From: Scatomorpha merdavium
GTDB taxonomy: Bacteria; Bacillota; Clostridia; Oscillospirales; Oscillospiraceae
DNA length: 43,662 bases
Reading direction: 5' to 3'
Assembly: GCA_018711415.1 (NCBI GenBank)
Contig: DVIJ01000106.1
Coordinates: forward strand, 1 to 43,662
Translations under genes and position numbers: made by a program
Shown: positions 34,033 to 41,709 of the stretch, piece after piece
Numbering within the stretch: the stretch's first letter is position 1
Layout of the letters: each line of letters begins with the position of its first letter
Notes under the pieces: generated by a model
What the model was told of the DNA's origin: nothing
Databases searched by the model: none
What the model saw: only the letters and a program-made list of their open reading frames with translations

Positions 34033-34545
34033 TTGAAAGAAAGGATGGGCATAATCGAGGGCGACATCACCAAATCCGCCGTGGACGCGATCGCCAACGC
34101 CGCGAACACATCCCTGCTCGGCGGCGGGGGCGTGGATGGCGCCATACACCGGGCCGCGGGTCCGGAGCTGCTGGCGGAGTGCCGCGGCCTGCACGGCTGC
34201 GAGACCGGCAAGGCCAAGATAACGAAGGGCTATCGCCTGCCCGCCAAATATGTCCTGCACACGCCCGGCCCCGTCTGGCACGGCGGAAAGAGGGGCGAGC
34301 CGGAACTGCTCGCCGGCTGCTACAAATCCTGCCTGGAACTTGCGGCGCAGTATGGCTGCAAGACGGTGGACTTTCCCTCCATAAGCACCGGAGTCTATGG
34401 CTACCCTGTTGACCAGGCCGCCGAGGTCGCGCTGAGTGCCATACTCGAGTCGCTGGAGGCACACCCTGAGATAGAGCGCGTGCGCATGGTCTGCTTCGAC
34501 GGCAGGACCAGGGCCGCCTATGAAGCGGCTCTTGCAAAGCTGTGA
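34033..34545 (+). CDS. Macrodomain protein (ADP-ribose/O-acetyl-ADP-ribose hydrolase type)
   Basis: The 170-residue protein is a single macrodomain of the YmdB/MacroD type: GDITK, NAANTSLLGGGGVDGAIHRAAG (about 25-45) and SISTGVYGYP (about 110-119), the loops that bind ADP-ribose. It probably removes acetyl or ADP-ribose groups. The start is TTG at 34033, six bases after GGAGGAG; GTG at 34027 is too close to that site and ATG at 34045 is another choice. The stop overlaps the next GTG (GTGA). Confidence 0.92.
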   Translation: MKERMGIIEGDITKSAVDAIANAANTSLLGGGGVDGAIHRAAGPELLAECRGLHGCETGKAKITKGYRLPAKYVLHTPGPVWHGGKRGEPELLAGCYKSCLELAAQYGCKTVDFPSISTGVYGYPVDQAAEVALSAILESLEAHPEIERVRMVCFDGRTRAAYEAALAKL

Positions 34546-35438
34546 GCCGCAGACTCAGTATCGAAATTGCTCCAGAGCTGGACGGCAGGAAGATCCGCAG
34601 CGTCCTGCAAACTCAGCTCGGTCTCTCCGCCGGGCTCGTGACCAGGCTGAAGCACAGGGAAGGCGCAGTCCTCCTCAACGGCCTGCCCGCAAAGACGCTG
34701 GACTCCGTCCGCGCGGGCGACGTCTTGAGCGTCGAGGTCGGGGACGGGAAAGAGGGCGGCTTTGCGCCCGCCGGACCGCGCCTTAGCGTGCTCTGGGAGG
34801 ACGAGGACATTCTCATCATCGACAAGCCGGGAGACATGGCCGTCCACGGCCGTTCGGAGCGGGGCGAGCCCACGGTCGGCTCCGCCGTCGCAGCCTATCT
34901 GGGCAGCGCGGCGCCCTTCCACCCCGTCAACCGGCTGGACCGCGGCACCACCGGCGCCATGTGCGCCGCCAAGACCGGCTATATGCACGACAGGCTGCGC
35001 AGGCTCCTGCACACGGATGGACTCCGGCGCGAGTACCTGGCCATATGCGTCGGCACACCGGAGCCGGCGAGCGGCGTCATAGACCTGCCCATTGGCCGCC
35101 GCGGCGAGGAAAAGCGCTTCTGCACACGCCCGGACGGGGCGCCCTCGCTCACGCGCTATGAGACCCTCGCCGCAAACGACGGTCTGTCCCTGCTGCGCCT
35201 CCGGCCCGAGACCGGCAGGACACATCAGATCCGGGTACACCTCGCTGCGATAGGCTGCCCCATCCTGGGCGACAGGCTCTACGGCCGCATCTCAGCTGAG
35301 ATCGCCAGGCCCGCCCTGCACTCGCACCGCCTCGTGCTGGTCCACCCGCTGAGCGGAGAGACAATCTCCGCCGAGGCGCCCCTGCCCACGGACATGGCAG
35401 AGCTCGTCCGAAAACACGGCCTCGCCGCTCAGGCGTAG
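34542..35438 (+). CDS. RluA family pseudouridine synthase (RluD-like)
   Basis: The 298-residue protein has an S4-like RNA-binding start (about 15-70; LDGRKIRSVLQTQL...VLLNG) and the RluA catalytic domain. The catalytic Asp133 is in HPVNRLDRGTTG, and the later RPETGRTHQIRVHLAAIGCPILGDRLYG stretch is typical. It should convert specific uridines in rRNA or tRNA. The start is GTG overlapping the macrodomain stop (GTGA). The last 10 bases overlap the end of the converging hypothetical gene. Confidence 0.92.
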   Translation: MSRRLSIEIAPELDGRKIRSVLQTQLGLSAGLVTRLKHREGAVLLNGLPAKTLDSVRAGDVLSVEVGDGKEGGFAPAGPRLSVLWEDEDILIIDKPGDMAVHGRSERGEPTVGSAVAAYLGSAAPFHPVNRLDRGTTGAMCAAKTGYMHDRLRRLLHTDGLRREYLAICVGTPEPASGVIDLPIGRRGEEKRFCTRPDGAPSLTRYETLAANDGLSLLRLRPETGRTHQIRVHLAAIGCPILGDRLYGRISAEIARPALHSHRLVLVHPLSGETISAEAPLPTDMAELVRKHGLAAQA

Positions 35439-35980
35439 CGCAGCGCGCCGTCCGGCGTCTCGTAAAAGACCCTGGCCAGCTTGCGAACCGCACCGCTGAG
35501 CTCGTCGATGTCCGTCTCCCAGCCCGAGGGTATTGCCGCGGGCTCAATGGATATCTCCGCGTCGAAGCCGGCGCGCGTGGCGGTGTAGGGTATCTGTGAA
35601 CCGATGACGCCCTCCATGGACTCCGAGAGCGCGGAGATGTCCTCCGCCCAGCCCAGGAAGTTCCCATCAACACTGACGGCCCAGGCCCGGCACACCCCTT
35701 CGCAGGAGCAGAGCAGCACTTCCGCCAGCTCCGTCACGTCCCCGGACGCCGGCAGGAGCGAAAGCCGGGCCTCCGTCTCGATGTAGGGCAGGGCCGTGTC
35801 TCCCCTGGCGACCTCGCCGGCCGCCTCCAGGGCAAGCCGCTCCGCCCTCTCGATGCTCTGCGGCGTCCAGCTGCCGCTGAGCGGTATGCCGTCCACCCTC
35901 ACCGTGCAGACCCAGCGGAGATTCGCCGCTGCCACGACCGCCAGGGCGGGTATGAGCAACAGCAGCCTCTTCCAGCGCAT
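35429..35980 (-). CDS. Hypothetical membrane-anchored protein
   Basis: I do not recognise the 183-residue protein. It has an N-terminal membrane helix or signal (about 5-22; LLLLIPALAVVAAAN), so most of it should be outside, and no known catalytic motif; the rest is mixed alpha/beta with an even spread of Glu and Asp and a CSCEGVC cysteine cluster. The ATG at 35980 has GGAGGTGG five bases upstream; an ATG ten codons earlier has no site. It runs divergent from yabP and its end overlaps the pseudouridine synthase gene by 10 bases. Confidence 0.75.
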   Translation of the reverse strand: MRWKRLLLLIPALAVVAAANLRWVCTVRVDGIPLSGSWTPQSIERAERLALEAAGEVARGDTALPYIETEARLSLLPASGDVTELAEVLLCSCEGVCRAWAVSVDGNFLGWAEDISALSESMEGVIGSQIPYTATRAGFDAEISIEPAAIPSGWETDIDELSGAVRKLARVFYETPDGALRYA

Positions 35981-35998
35981 GCAACCACCTCCGGAGTT

Positions 35999-36026
35999 AA
36001 CATAACACATATTTTTAGGGAGTCAA
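35999..36026 (-). promoter_or_regulatory. Candidate promoter of the hypothetical exported protein
   Basis: On the minus strand, TTGACT and TATGTT are 16 bases apart. The start would be near 35992, at the ribosome binding site itself, so the leader would be only about 12 bases. Confidence 0.6.
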
Positions 36027-36108
36027 GGGCTTCGGCAAAAGCTCCCAAAAGCCGTGCGTTTTCTCCCGGCCTGTCCGCATAGACTGGACTTGAGAGGAGC
36101 GTGACGGC

Positions 36109-36393
36109 ATGGGCTACGAGGAAAAGGCGATGTCCGCCGCGAAGCCGCACAGGCTGGTCGTTGAAGAGCGGTCCAGGCTGTCGGTGACGGGCGTGGAAGA
36201 GGTTGGCAGGTTTGACGAGGACAGGATAGAACTCAGCACGTCCAAGGGCCGGCTGACCATCCTGGGCGAGGGCCTGCACATCGGCAAGCTGAGCGTGGAC
36301 ACGGGCGAGCTCTCTGTCGAGGGCCGGGTGTTCGAGCTCAGCTATGAGGACGAGCGGCCCGTATCCGGCTTCTGGAGCCGGCTTTTCGGCTGA
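36109..36393 (+). CDS. yabP: Sporulation protein YabP
   Basis: The 94-residue protein shows the YabP/YqfC pattern: PHRLVVEERSRLSVTGVEEVGRFDEDRIELSTSKGRLTILGEGLHIGKLSVDTGELSVEGRV. YabP is made in the mother cell and is needed for spore coat/cortex assembly in Bacillus. AGGAG lies about 12 bases before the ATG. The upstream element CATAGACT (36078-36085) resembles a sigma-E -10 box, but I see no convincing -35. It is followed after one base by yabQ, and marks the organism as a spore former. Confidence 0.9.
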   Translation: MGYEEKAMSAAKPHRLVVEERSRLSVTGVEEVGRFDEDRIELSTSKGRLTILGEGLHIGKLSVDTGELSVEGRVFELSYEDERPVSGFWSRLFG

Positions 36394-36394
36394 G

Positions 36395-36943
36395 ATGGAA
36401 AGGCCGCTGACGGAGCAGCTCGTGCAGGCGGGGCTCTCCCTGCTGCTGGGTGCGGGCATAGGCACGGCGTATGACTTTCTTCGGGCGATGCGCCGCTCGG
36501 GCGCGAGCCGGTGCCTCGCTGCGCTGTGCGATCTGCTGTTCTGCGCCGGGCTGTGTTTTGCTCTTTTCGCCTTTGGACTGGGTCCCGGCGGCGGGAGCCT
36601 CAGGCTCTTCATGCTGGCCTGCGCGGGCGGCGGTTGGGCCCTCTATGGGCTTACTCTCTCGCCGTATGTGCTGGAGTTATTCGGCTTTGTGGTCAAAAAG
36701 CTGCGTCTTGTCTGTCTTCCCCTGCGTCTGAGCCTGTCTAAATTGCGAAAAAACAAAAAAATTCAAAAAAATCTCTTCCCAAAATTTATCGCAAGGTTTA
36801 CAATGATGAAAAACTGGCGCAGGACCGAAGGGAGTGCTGGCACTGGGGCGCGCAAGGGCAGTTACGATTACGCTGGCGGCGGCGGTCTCGCTGTACGCGC
36901 TGGCAAGCCTCGCGGCAACAAAGGCCGAGACCGGCGCCTGTGA
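36395..36943 (+). CDS. yabQ: Spore cortex biosynthesis protein YabQ, with unusual C-terminal tail
   Basis: The 182-residue protein begins with the YabQ pattern (EQLVQAGLSLLLGAGIGTAYDFLRAMRR), has about four membrane segments (10-110), and then a basic stretch KNKKIQKNLFPKF typical of the YabQ end. After TMMKNWRRTEG (about residue 145) it continues for about 35 residues of Gly/Arg-rich sequence that is the out-of-frame reading of the divIC start. The stop is 110 bases inside divIC. YabQ is needed for cortex formation. The tail suggests a lost stop or frameshift. Confidence 0.82.
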   Translation: MERPLTEQLVQAGLSLLLGAGIGTAYDFLRAMRRSGASRCLAALCDLLFCAGLCFALFAFGLGPGGGSLRLFMLACAGGGWALYGLTLSPYVLELFGFVVKKLRLVCLPLRLSLSKLRKNKKIQKNLFPKFIARFTMMKNWRRTEGSAGTGARKGSYDYAGGGGLAVRAGKPRGNKGRDRRL

Positions 36944-37133
36944 GCGGGAGCTCGCCGCGCTGGAGCGCTCGGTCGCGGAGCTGGAGGACGAAAACGCCAG
37001 GCTTCGCTCTCAAACTGAGAGCGGCCTGGACGGGGATACGGCGGAAAGGCTAGCAAGGCAGCGGCTGGGCCTGGCCTATCCGGAGGATATCATATTTTTG
37101 AGCGGAGTCAATGAATTACATACAGGGGGATAA
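36834..37133 (+). CDS. divIC: DivIC/FtsB-type septum protein
   Basis: The 99-residue protein has one membrane helix (about 9-27; VTITLAAAVSLYALASL) and an extracellular coiled coil (about 32-62; ERELAALERSVAELEDENARLRS), ending with the ARQRLGLAYPEDIIFL motif of FtsB/DivIC. It should join FtsL and DivIB at the division site. The start is GTG at 36834, next to GAAGGGA; the frame is closed by a stop just upstream (36807), so the protein cannot start much earlier unless there is a frameshift. The order yabP-yabQ-divIC-S1 is the Bacillus/Clostridium order. Confidence 0.85.
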   Translation: MLALGRARAVTITLAAAVSLYALASLAATKAETGACERELAALERSVAELEDENARLRSQTESGLDGDTAERLARQRLGLAYPEDIIFLSGVNELHTGG

Positions 37134-37142
37134 AGAGCACAC

Positions 37143-37589
37143 ATGCAGCTTCAGGTGGGAATGGTAACAGAAGGCAAGGTCACGGGCATCACAAAGTTCG
37201 GGGCGTTCGTGGCGCTGCCAGAGGGCAAGAGCGGGTTGGTGCACATCTCGGAGATAGCCAATACCTTCGTGAACGATGTGCACGACTACGTCCAGGACGG
37301 GCAAACCGTCAAGGTGAAGGTCATAGGCATCAGCCCAGATGGAAAGATCAATCTCTCCATCAAAAAGGCCGAAGAGCAGCCCAGGCCTGAGCGCAGGCCG
37401 CCGAGGCCTCAGTCTCAGCAGCAGCCCAGGCAGCAGTACGGCTCGCGTCAGCCTATGCCGAGAGCCAACGGCCCCACCGGTGACGCGAGCTTCGAGGACA
37501 AGCTGAAGCAGTTCATGCAGGAGTCCGACAGCCGCATGGCAGACAACAAGATGTACTCCGACCACCGTACCTCGCGCCGCAGGCGCTGA
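37143..37589 (+). CDS. S1 RNA-binding domain protein (YabR/GSP13-like)
   Basis: The 148-residue protein is one S1 domain (about 2-75; VGMVTEGKVTGITKFGAFVALPEGKSGLVHISEI) followed by a Pro/Gln/Arg-rich tail (about 78-120) and a short charged end. Such proteins bind RNA or ribosomes; the Bacillus relative lies directly after divIC, as here. The ATG has a stretched GGGGGATAAAG site about 10 bases upstream. The tail probably makes weak RNA contacts. The gene ends at a strong terminator. Confidence 0.9.
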   Translation: MQLQVGMVTEGKVTGITKFGAFVALPEGKSGLVHISEIANTFVNDVHDYVQDGQTVKVKVIGISPDGKINLSIKKAEEQPRPERRPPRPQSQQQPRQQYGSRQPMPRANGPTGDASFEDKLKQFMQESDSRMADNKMYSDHRTSRRRR

Positions 37590-37598
37590 GGCAGGCCT

Positions 37599-37640
37599 CC
37601 AAAAAGGGAGCCCCGAGGGGCTCCCTTTTTGGCTTTTATT
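37599..37640. terminator. Strong bidirectional terminator
   Basis: A 16-bp stem CCAAAAAGGGAGCCCC with a GA tip is followed by GGCTTTTATTATT. It ends the yabP-S1 unit on the plus strand and the FHA-SEDS/PBP operon on the minus strand (AAAAA arm read as TTTTT). Confidence 0.9.
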
Positions 37641-37649
37641 ATTCACTTT

Positions 37650-38930
37650 TCAACCTGCGATCGCCGCCTGCAAAACGGCGTTTGCTACAGGTCCTGCGTT
37701 CGCAAGTCCGCCGCCAGCGTGCTCGAGTATCACTACGAAGGCGTATGGGTGGGCCGTATCATTCAGAAAGCCGGTTATCCAGGCGTGGCTCGTGCCGTCG
37801 CCCACCTCGGCCGTTCCGGTCTTGGCCGAGACGTTCAGGCCGCCGAAGGTCCAGGTACCGTAGACGTTCTGGACGTTGTAATTCATCATTTCGGAGATCT
37901 GCCGGGCAGTCTCGGCGGAAAGGAGCTGCGTCTCCTTATCCAGGGAGCCGTGGCCCAGCAGAGTCGGCTCGTAGACCGAACCGCCGTTCGCTATGGCCGA
38001 GACGTAGCGGACCATCGCGTAGGGGCATACAAGGTCCTCATACTGGCCCACGCCGGACCAGGCCAGGCCGACCGAGCCGTCCTCGCCCTTCGTGAAGCTG
38101 CCGGGCAGGACGTCCATGCCGTCCAGGCTCAGCTCCGCCGTCATGCCGAGCTTTTCGGCATATTCGGCCATCGTGTCCCCGCCCAGCTCCAGAGCGAGCT
38201 GGCCGAAGGCGCAGTTGCAGGAGTTGGCCAGTGCCTGCTCTATCGTCTGATAGCCGTGGGTGCCGGTGCAGGTGAGCTTAGCCCCGTCCACTATCATGCT
38301 GCCCTCACAGAGCAGACTGCGCTCGAAGAGGTCCGGTATGTTGTCTATCGCCGCAGCAAGGGTCACCAGTTTAAAGACCGAGCCGGGTGTGAAGGAGGAG
38401 CTCAGGCACTTGTTCAGGTAGGTACCCTCAGCAGGAGAGGCGCTGGGGTTTTCCGGGTCGTCTCCCGGAGAGGAGACCATGCAGAGGATCTCGCCCGTCG
38501 TGTAGTCCATGAGCATGACCGCCCCGTTCCGCCCGGCCAGGGCGGAATAGGCCGCTGAGTTCAGCTTGGAATCGACCGTCAGGCTGATCGTCTCTCCGCT
38601 CGTCGCCCCCTCTACGAAGCTGTAGCCCGCGAGCCTGTCCCGGAACTGGCGAAGCGCGCCCGTGCGGACATTGCCGTTGGCGTCGCCTATGAGGTGGTAA
38701 CAGCTTACCCGCGTGGCCCAGTCCTCGGCGAAGCTGTATCCGTTTTCATCCGAGTTGTAGAGAATGACTCCGTTGCGGTCCAGGATGGTGCCGCCGGGGG
38801 TCCCGCCGTTGAAATACGAGGCCCAGGCCCCGCCGTCGTCCGCGAGCCTCACCAGATACACGGAAAGTCCCACGACAAGCAGGGCGGCTATCAGCAGAGC
38901 AGCTGTGGCACGGCGCTTTACTTTTTTCAT
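37650..38930 (-). CDS. Small class B penicillin-binding protein (transpeptidase)
   Basis: The 426-residue protein has one membrane helix (about 10-28), a short linker with TPGGTILDRNG (44-54) and a transpeptidase domain with the three active-site motifs SVFK (184-187), SCN (237-239) and KTG (370-372). It crosslinks peptidoglycan outside the membrane. Most of the N-terminal pedestal of ordinary class B enzymes (550-750 residues) is missing, as in the PbpA group of actinobacteria and clostridia. The start overlaps the stop of the FHA-SEDS gene (ATGA), so the polymerase and crosslinker are made as a pair. Confidence 0.93.
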   Translation of the reverse strand: MKKVKRRATAALLIAALLVVGLSVYLVRLADDGGAWASYFNGGTPGGTILDRNGVILYNSDENGYSFAEDWATRVSCYHLIGDANGNVRTGALRQFRDRLAGYSFVEGATSGETISLTVDSKLNSAAYSALAGRNGAVMLMDYTTGEILCMVSSPGDDPENPSASPAEGTYLNKCLSSSFTPGSVFKLVTLAAAIDNIPDLFERSLLCEGSMIVDGAKLTCTGTHGYQTIEQALANSCNCAFGQLALELGGDTMAEYAEKLGMTAELSLDGMDVLPGSFTKGEDGSVGLAWSGVGQYEDLVCPYAMVRYVSAIANGGSVYEPTLLGHGSLDKETQLLSAETARQISEMMNYNVQNVYGTWTFGGLNVSAKTGTAEVGDGTSHAWITGFLNDTAHPYAFVVILEHAGGGLANAGPVANAVLQAAIAG

Positions 38931-40678
38931 GCTCCGGCCTCCTCGTCGTCCGTCTCGTCGTCATATTCTTCGTATTCGTCCTCATAACGCCGCTTCGGCG
39001 CTCTGTCCCGGCTCACGACGAAGCTGGCGTTGCGCCGTGTGTCCGTCGCCTTGACGAAGGCCAGCAGCATCCAGCAGGAAACGAGCGAAGTTCCGCCCTT
39101 TGAGACGAATGGGAACGTGACGCCCGTGAAGGGCAGGATATCCAGCGAGCCGAAAACGTTCAGGCCCATCTGGACCATCATCATGCTGACTGCCGCGCAG
39201 CCGGCGATGACATAAAAGGTGCTCCGGCCCTGGGCCGCGTTGCGCACGGCAAAGAGCGCCAACGCAATGACGGCGAACATGGCCAGCACGGCTATTATGA
39301 GACCGAGCTCCTCGCTCACGACGGCAAAGACCATGTCTGTCTCGGCGGCAAAGATGTCCTTGAGCCAGCCCTCTCCCGCGCCCTTGCCGAAGAGCCCGCC
39401 GGATGCGGCGGCGCTCATGGCGTGGGTCTGCTGGTAGCCCTTGTCCCAGACGTCCTCCCAGACGTGACCCCAGGCAGAAAAGCGGTCCGCGATATAGGGT
39501 TTCACGGAGATGACGAGGAAGCCCGCCATCGCAGCGCCGGAAACGGCTAGGAAGAGCGTGGCGAAGCTGCCCGAACGCATGAAGGAGATGACAAGGAAGG
39601 TCGCAAAGAAGATGACCGCCGTGCCGAAGTCGCCTATGAGCGCGAGGGCTATGACGCATATGGCCGAAAAGACGATGAACACAAAGAGGTTCCGCCGGGC
39701 AAAGAGCCTGTCGAGCGTGGCGGCGCCGGTGTAGATATACAGAACCTTGACGAGCTCGGAGGGCTGAAAGCTGACGCCCGCGATGCTCAGCCAGTTCTTG
39801 GCGCCGAACACCGCCTCGCTGAACACGACGTTCACGGCGAGCAGGCCGAGCGCGGCGGCCGCGGCGAGAAAGCGCGAGGCCTTGACCCGCTCGAGGCTCC
39901 TGAGCCAGGCGCCGAGGAAGAAATAGAGCGCGACGCCGAGAATTATGAAAATCGTCTGCTTGAACATGTCCTCCGGCGTACCCGTGGCGCAGACCGCCGT
40001 GCCGAGGGTCGTGAGGAAAAAGGCCAGGGTCTCCGGCTCGAAGCCCGTCCGGCGCACGCTGCGCGTCACGAGATAGCAGAACCACTCCATGACCATAAGC
40101 GCAAAAAAGCCGAGGCAGATGGGGAAGAGATATTCCTCCTCGGCCGTCACGGTGAACTCGAGGGTCAGAAAGGCCTGGAAGATGGAGAGGATGAGCAGGG
40201 TTATGCCGGGGCCTATGAACCTGCCGGGGGCGTTGCGCCGTCGCTCGAGCGCGGCGCGTTCCTCGGCGTCTATCTCGCGGAAGGTCATGACCGCGTCCCC
40301 GAACTCGAGCGTATCCCCGTCCTCGACGGGCTCGAGGATGTCTATCTCGTCGCCGTTCACATAGGTCCCCTCGCGGGAGCGCAGGTCGGAGAGGGTCCAG
40401 TCTCCGTCTCCGTCGCGCTGGAGCGAGGCGTGCAGCTTTGAGACACCAGGCATGTCGATAACGACATCGGAAGAGGGCGCGCGGCCTATGATGCTCTCCC
40501 AGTGGCAGACCGGCAGGGCCGCGCCGTCCTCGTCCAGAAGGTAGGCCCAGGTCTCAGGCTCGTACTTCTCGCGGAGCATGGAGCGTATGCAGCGCAGGAG
40601 TATCCACAGCGCAAGGATGGGCAGCAGATACTTCGTGCCGGTCATTATATATTCGGTGAGGTCAGGGATCTCGGGCAA
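38927..40678 (-). CDS. FHA domain fused to FtsW/RodA/SpoVE (SEDS) glycosyltransferase
   Basis: The 583-residue protein has one membrane helix (about 14-33), an FHA domain on the cytoplasmic side (about 50-135: GR 65-66, S80/H83, N108, the phosphothreonine-binding pattern) and then about ten helices of the SEDS polymerase with AETDMVFAVVSEELG and the late SKGGTSLVSCW. The tail is highly acidic (YEDEYEEYDDETDDEE). It should polymerise lipid II, controlled by a Ser/Thr-kinase substrate. Start TTG at 40678 (GGGGGTGG upstream); the ATG at 40645 is the alternative. It shares an operon with the small PBP. Confidence 0.9.
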   Translation of the reverse strand: MPEIPDLTEYIMTGTKYLLPILALWILLRCIRSMLREKYEPETWAYLLDEDGAALPVCHWESIIGRAPSSDVVIDMPGVSKLHASLQRDGDGDWTLSDLRSREGTYVNGDEIDILEPVEDGDTLEFGDAVMTFREIDAEERAALERRRNAPGRFIGPGITLLILSIFQAFLTLEFTVTAEEEYLFPICLGFFALMVMEWFCYLVTRSVRRTGFEPETLAFFLTTLGTAVCATGTPEDMFKQTIFIILGVALYFFLGAWLRSLERVKASRFLAAAAALGLLAVNVVFSEAVFGAKNWLSIAGVSFQPSELVKVLYIYTGAATLDRLFARRNLFVFIVFSAICVIALALIGDFGTAVIFFATFLVISFMRSGSFATLFLAVSGAAMAGFLVISVKPYIADRFSAWGHVWEDVWDKGYQQTHAMSAAASGGLFGKGAGEGWLKDIFAAETDMVFAVVSEELGLIIAVLAMFAVIALALFAVRNAAQGRSTFYVIAGCAAVSMMMVQMGLNVFGSLDILPFTGVTFPFVSKGGTSLVSCWMLLAFVKATDTRRNASFVVSRDRAPKRRYEDEYEEYDDETDDEEAGA

Positions 40679-40714
40679 GGCGCCACCCCCTTTTTGGTTT
40701 CTCGCATAGCGGCT

Positions 40715-40743
40715 ATTATACCATTTAAGCGCCCTGTTGACAA
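40715..40743 (-). promoter_or_regulatory. Promoter of the FHA-SEDS/PBP operon
   Basis: On the minus strand, TTGTCA and a perfect TATAAT are 17 bases apart. Its -35 box shares five bases with the -35 box of the divergent promoter at 40737-40765. Confidence 0.85.
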
Positions 40744-40765
40744 CCGGGGGCGGGTACACTAAAAT
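40737..40765 (+). promoter_or_regulatory. Promoter of the NusG_II/Gx pair, with no leader
   Basis: Consensus TTGACA (40737-40742) and TAAAAT (40760-40765) are 17 bases apart. The expected start, six or seven bases later, is the A of the ATG at 40772. Confidence 0.8.
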
Positions 40766-40771
40766 AGCCGT

Positions 40772-41128
40772 ATGTGGCGTAAGACGAAGTTCTGGATAGT
40801 TTTGTTCTCCGCGCTCTTCATTTTGGGCGTCGGAGCGTTTTTGCTGCTCCGCGGCACAGATACTGGCAGCCGAGTTGCGCGTATCAGCCTGGACGGCGAG
40901 CTTTATGAGGAGATAGACCTCAACGCCGTGGCCCTGCCCTACGACATCAGGATCGAAACGGAGCTCGGCTACAACATCGTCCACGTAGAACACGGGGCGA
41001 TCTCGGTCACGGAGGCGGACTGCCCGGACCAGGTCTGCGTGCGTCAGGGGAAGATAAGCGGCTCTCTCATCCCGATAGCCTGCCTGCCCCACCGGTTGAT
41101 CATAGAGATCGTGGGTGACTGGGAATGA
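40772..41128 (+). CDS. NusG domain II (DUF/EetA-like) membrane-anchored protein
   Basis: The 118-residue protein has one N-terminal membrane helix (about 7-26) and an extracellular NusG_II domain (about 35-118; ARISLDGELYEEIDL... CPDQVCVRQGKI...IACLPHRLIIEI). The CPDQVC pair of cysteines is conserved in this family. Proteins of this type are always next to a Gx transporter and in some bacteria belong to flavin-based electron export (EetA-like); that link is from general knowledge and unproven here. There is no ribosome binding site and the -10 box ends seven bases before the ATG, so the message is probably leaderless. Its stop overlaps the next start (ATGA). Confidence 0.82.
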   Translation: MWRKTKFWIVLFSALFILGVGAFLLLRGTDTGSRVARISLDGELYEEIDLNAVALPYDIRIETELGYNIVHVEHGAISVTEADCPDQVCVRQGKISGSLIPIACLPHRLIIEIVGDWE

Positions 41129-41634
41129 ACAGGACGAAAAAATTGGCCCTGCTCGCAGCGCTGACGGCCGTCGCGCTGACGATCTTCGTGGCGGAGTCCC
41201 AGATCCCGCCCGTCGTGCCGGTGCCAGGCGTTAAGCTGGGGCTTGCAAACATCGTTACCATGGTGACCATGCTGGTCCTGGGCCGGAAAGAGGCCGGGGC
41301 CGTGCTGGTCGTCCGCCTCATCCTGGGCAGCGCCTTTGCCGGAGGCTTCTCCGGGCTCATTTTCTCCGCGGCGGGCGGGGCCGCAGCCTACCTCGTCATG
41401 TGCCTGCTCATCAGAATATTCCCCGAAAAGCTGGTGTGGGTCGTGAGCGTCCTTGCTGCTCTTGCGCACAACGCCGGCCAGCTGGCCGCGGCGGTCTGGG
41501 TCTCCGGTACGCCCGGCATCCTGGTCTATGCTCCGGCGCTCGCCGCGGCCGGCGTCGTCACCGGTGTGTTCACCGGTCTTGGCGCCATGTACCTCACCAG
41601 GGCTGTCAGAAAGCTCGGTAAATGGGGTCAATAA
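41125..41634 (+). CDS. Gx transporter family protein (heptaprenyl diphosphate synthase component I-like)
   Basis: The 169-residue protein has five or six membrane helices and the family pattern IFVAESQIPP...PVPGVKLGLANIVTMVTMLVLG and RLILGSAFAGGFSGLIFSAAGG. It resembles small ECF-like substrate-binding proteins. The old name, heptaprenyl diphosphate synthase component I, comes from gene neighbourhood rather than activity; EetB of Listeria-type electron export may be the better relative. It is coupled to the NusG_II gene by ATGA, and no polyprenyl synthase or ApbE gene lies beside it in this window. Confidence 0.85.
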   Translation: MNRTKKLALLAALTAVALTIFVAESQIPPVVPVPGVKLGLANIVTMVTMLVLGRKEAGAVLVVRLILGSAFAGGFSGLIFSAAGGAAAYLVMCLLIRIFPEKLVWVVSVLAALAHNAGQLAAAVWVSGTPGILVYAPALAAAGVVTGVFTGLGAMYLTRAVRKLGKWGQ

Positions 41635-41640
41635 TCCTCA

Positions 41641-41668
41641 AAAAGTCCGGCGCGAGCCGGGCTTTTTC
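41641..41668 (+). terminator. Hairpin terminator after the Gx gene
   Basis: AAAAAGTCCGGC, loop GCGA, GCCGGGCTTTTT (one G-U pair), then CTTG. It isolates the following pur leader from upstream transcription. Confidence 0.85.
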
Positions 41669-41709
41669 TTGTGAAAAGGGCTGAAAATCCTGCCTGCTTC
41701 AAGAATGAC

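Noticed and set aside
36078..36085. Sigma-E-like -10 box (CATAGACT) before yabP
   Set aside because: Fits the family of sporulation promoters but the -35 region (GCGTTTT, 15 bases away) does not match, so it is not listed as a promoter.
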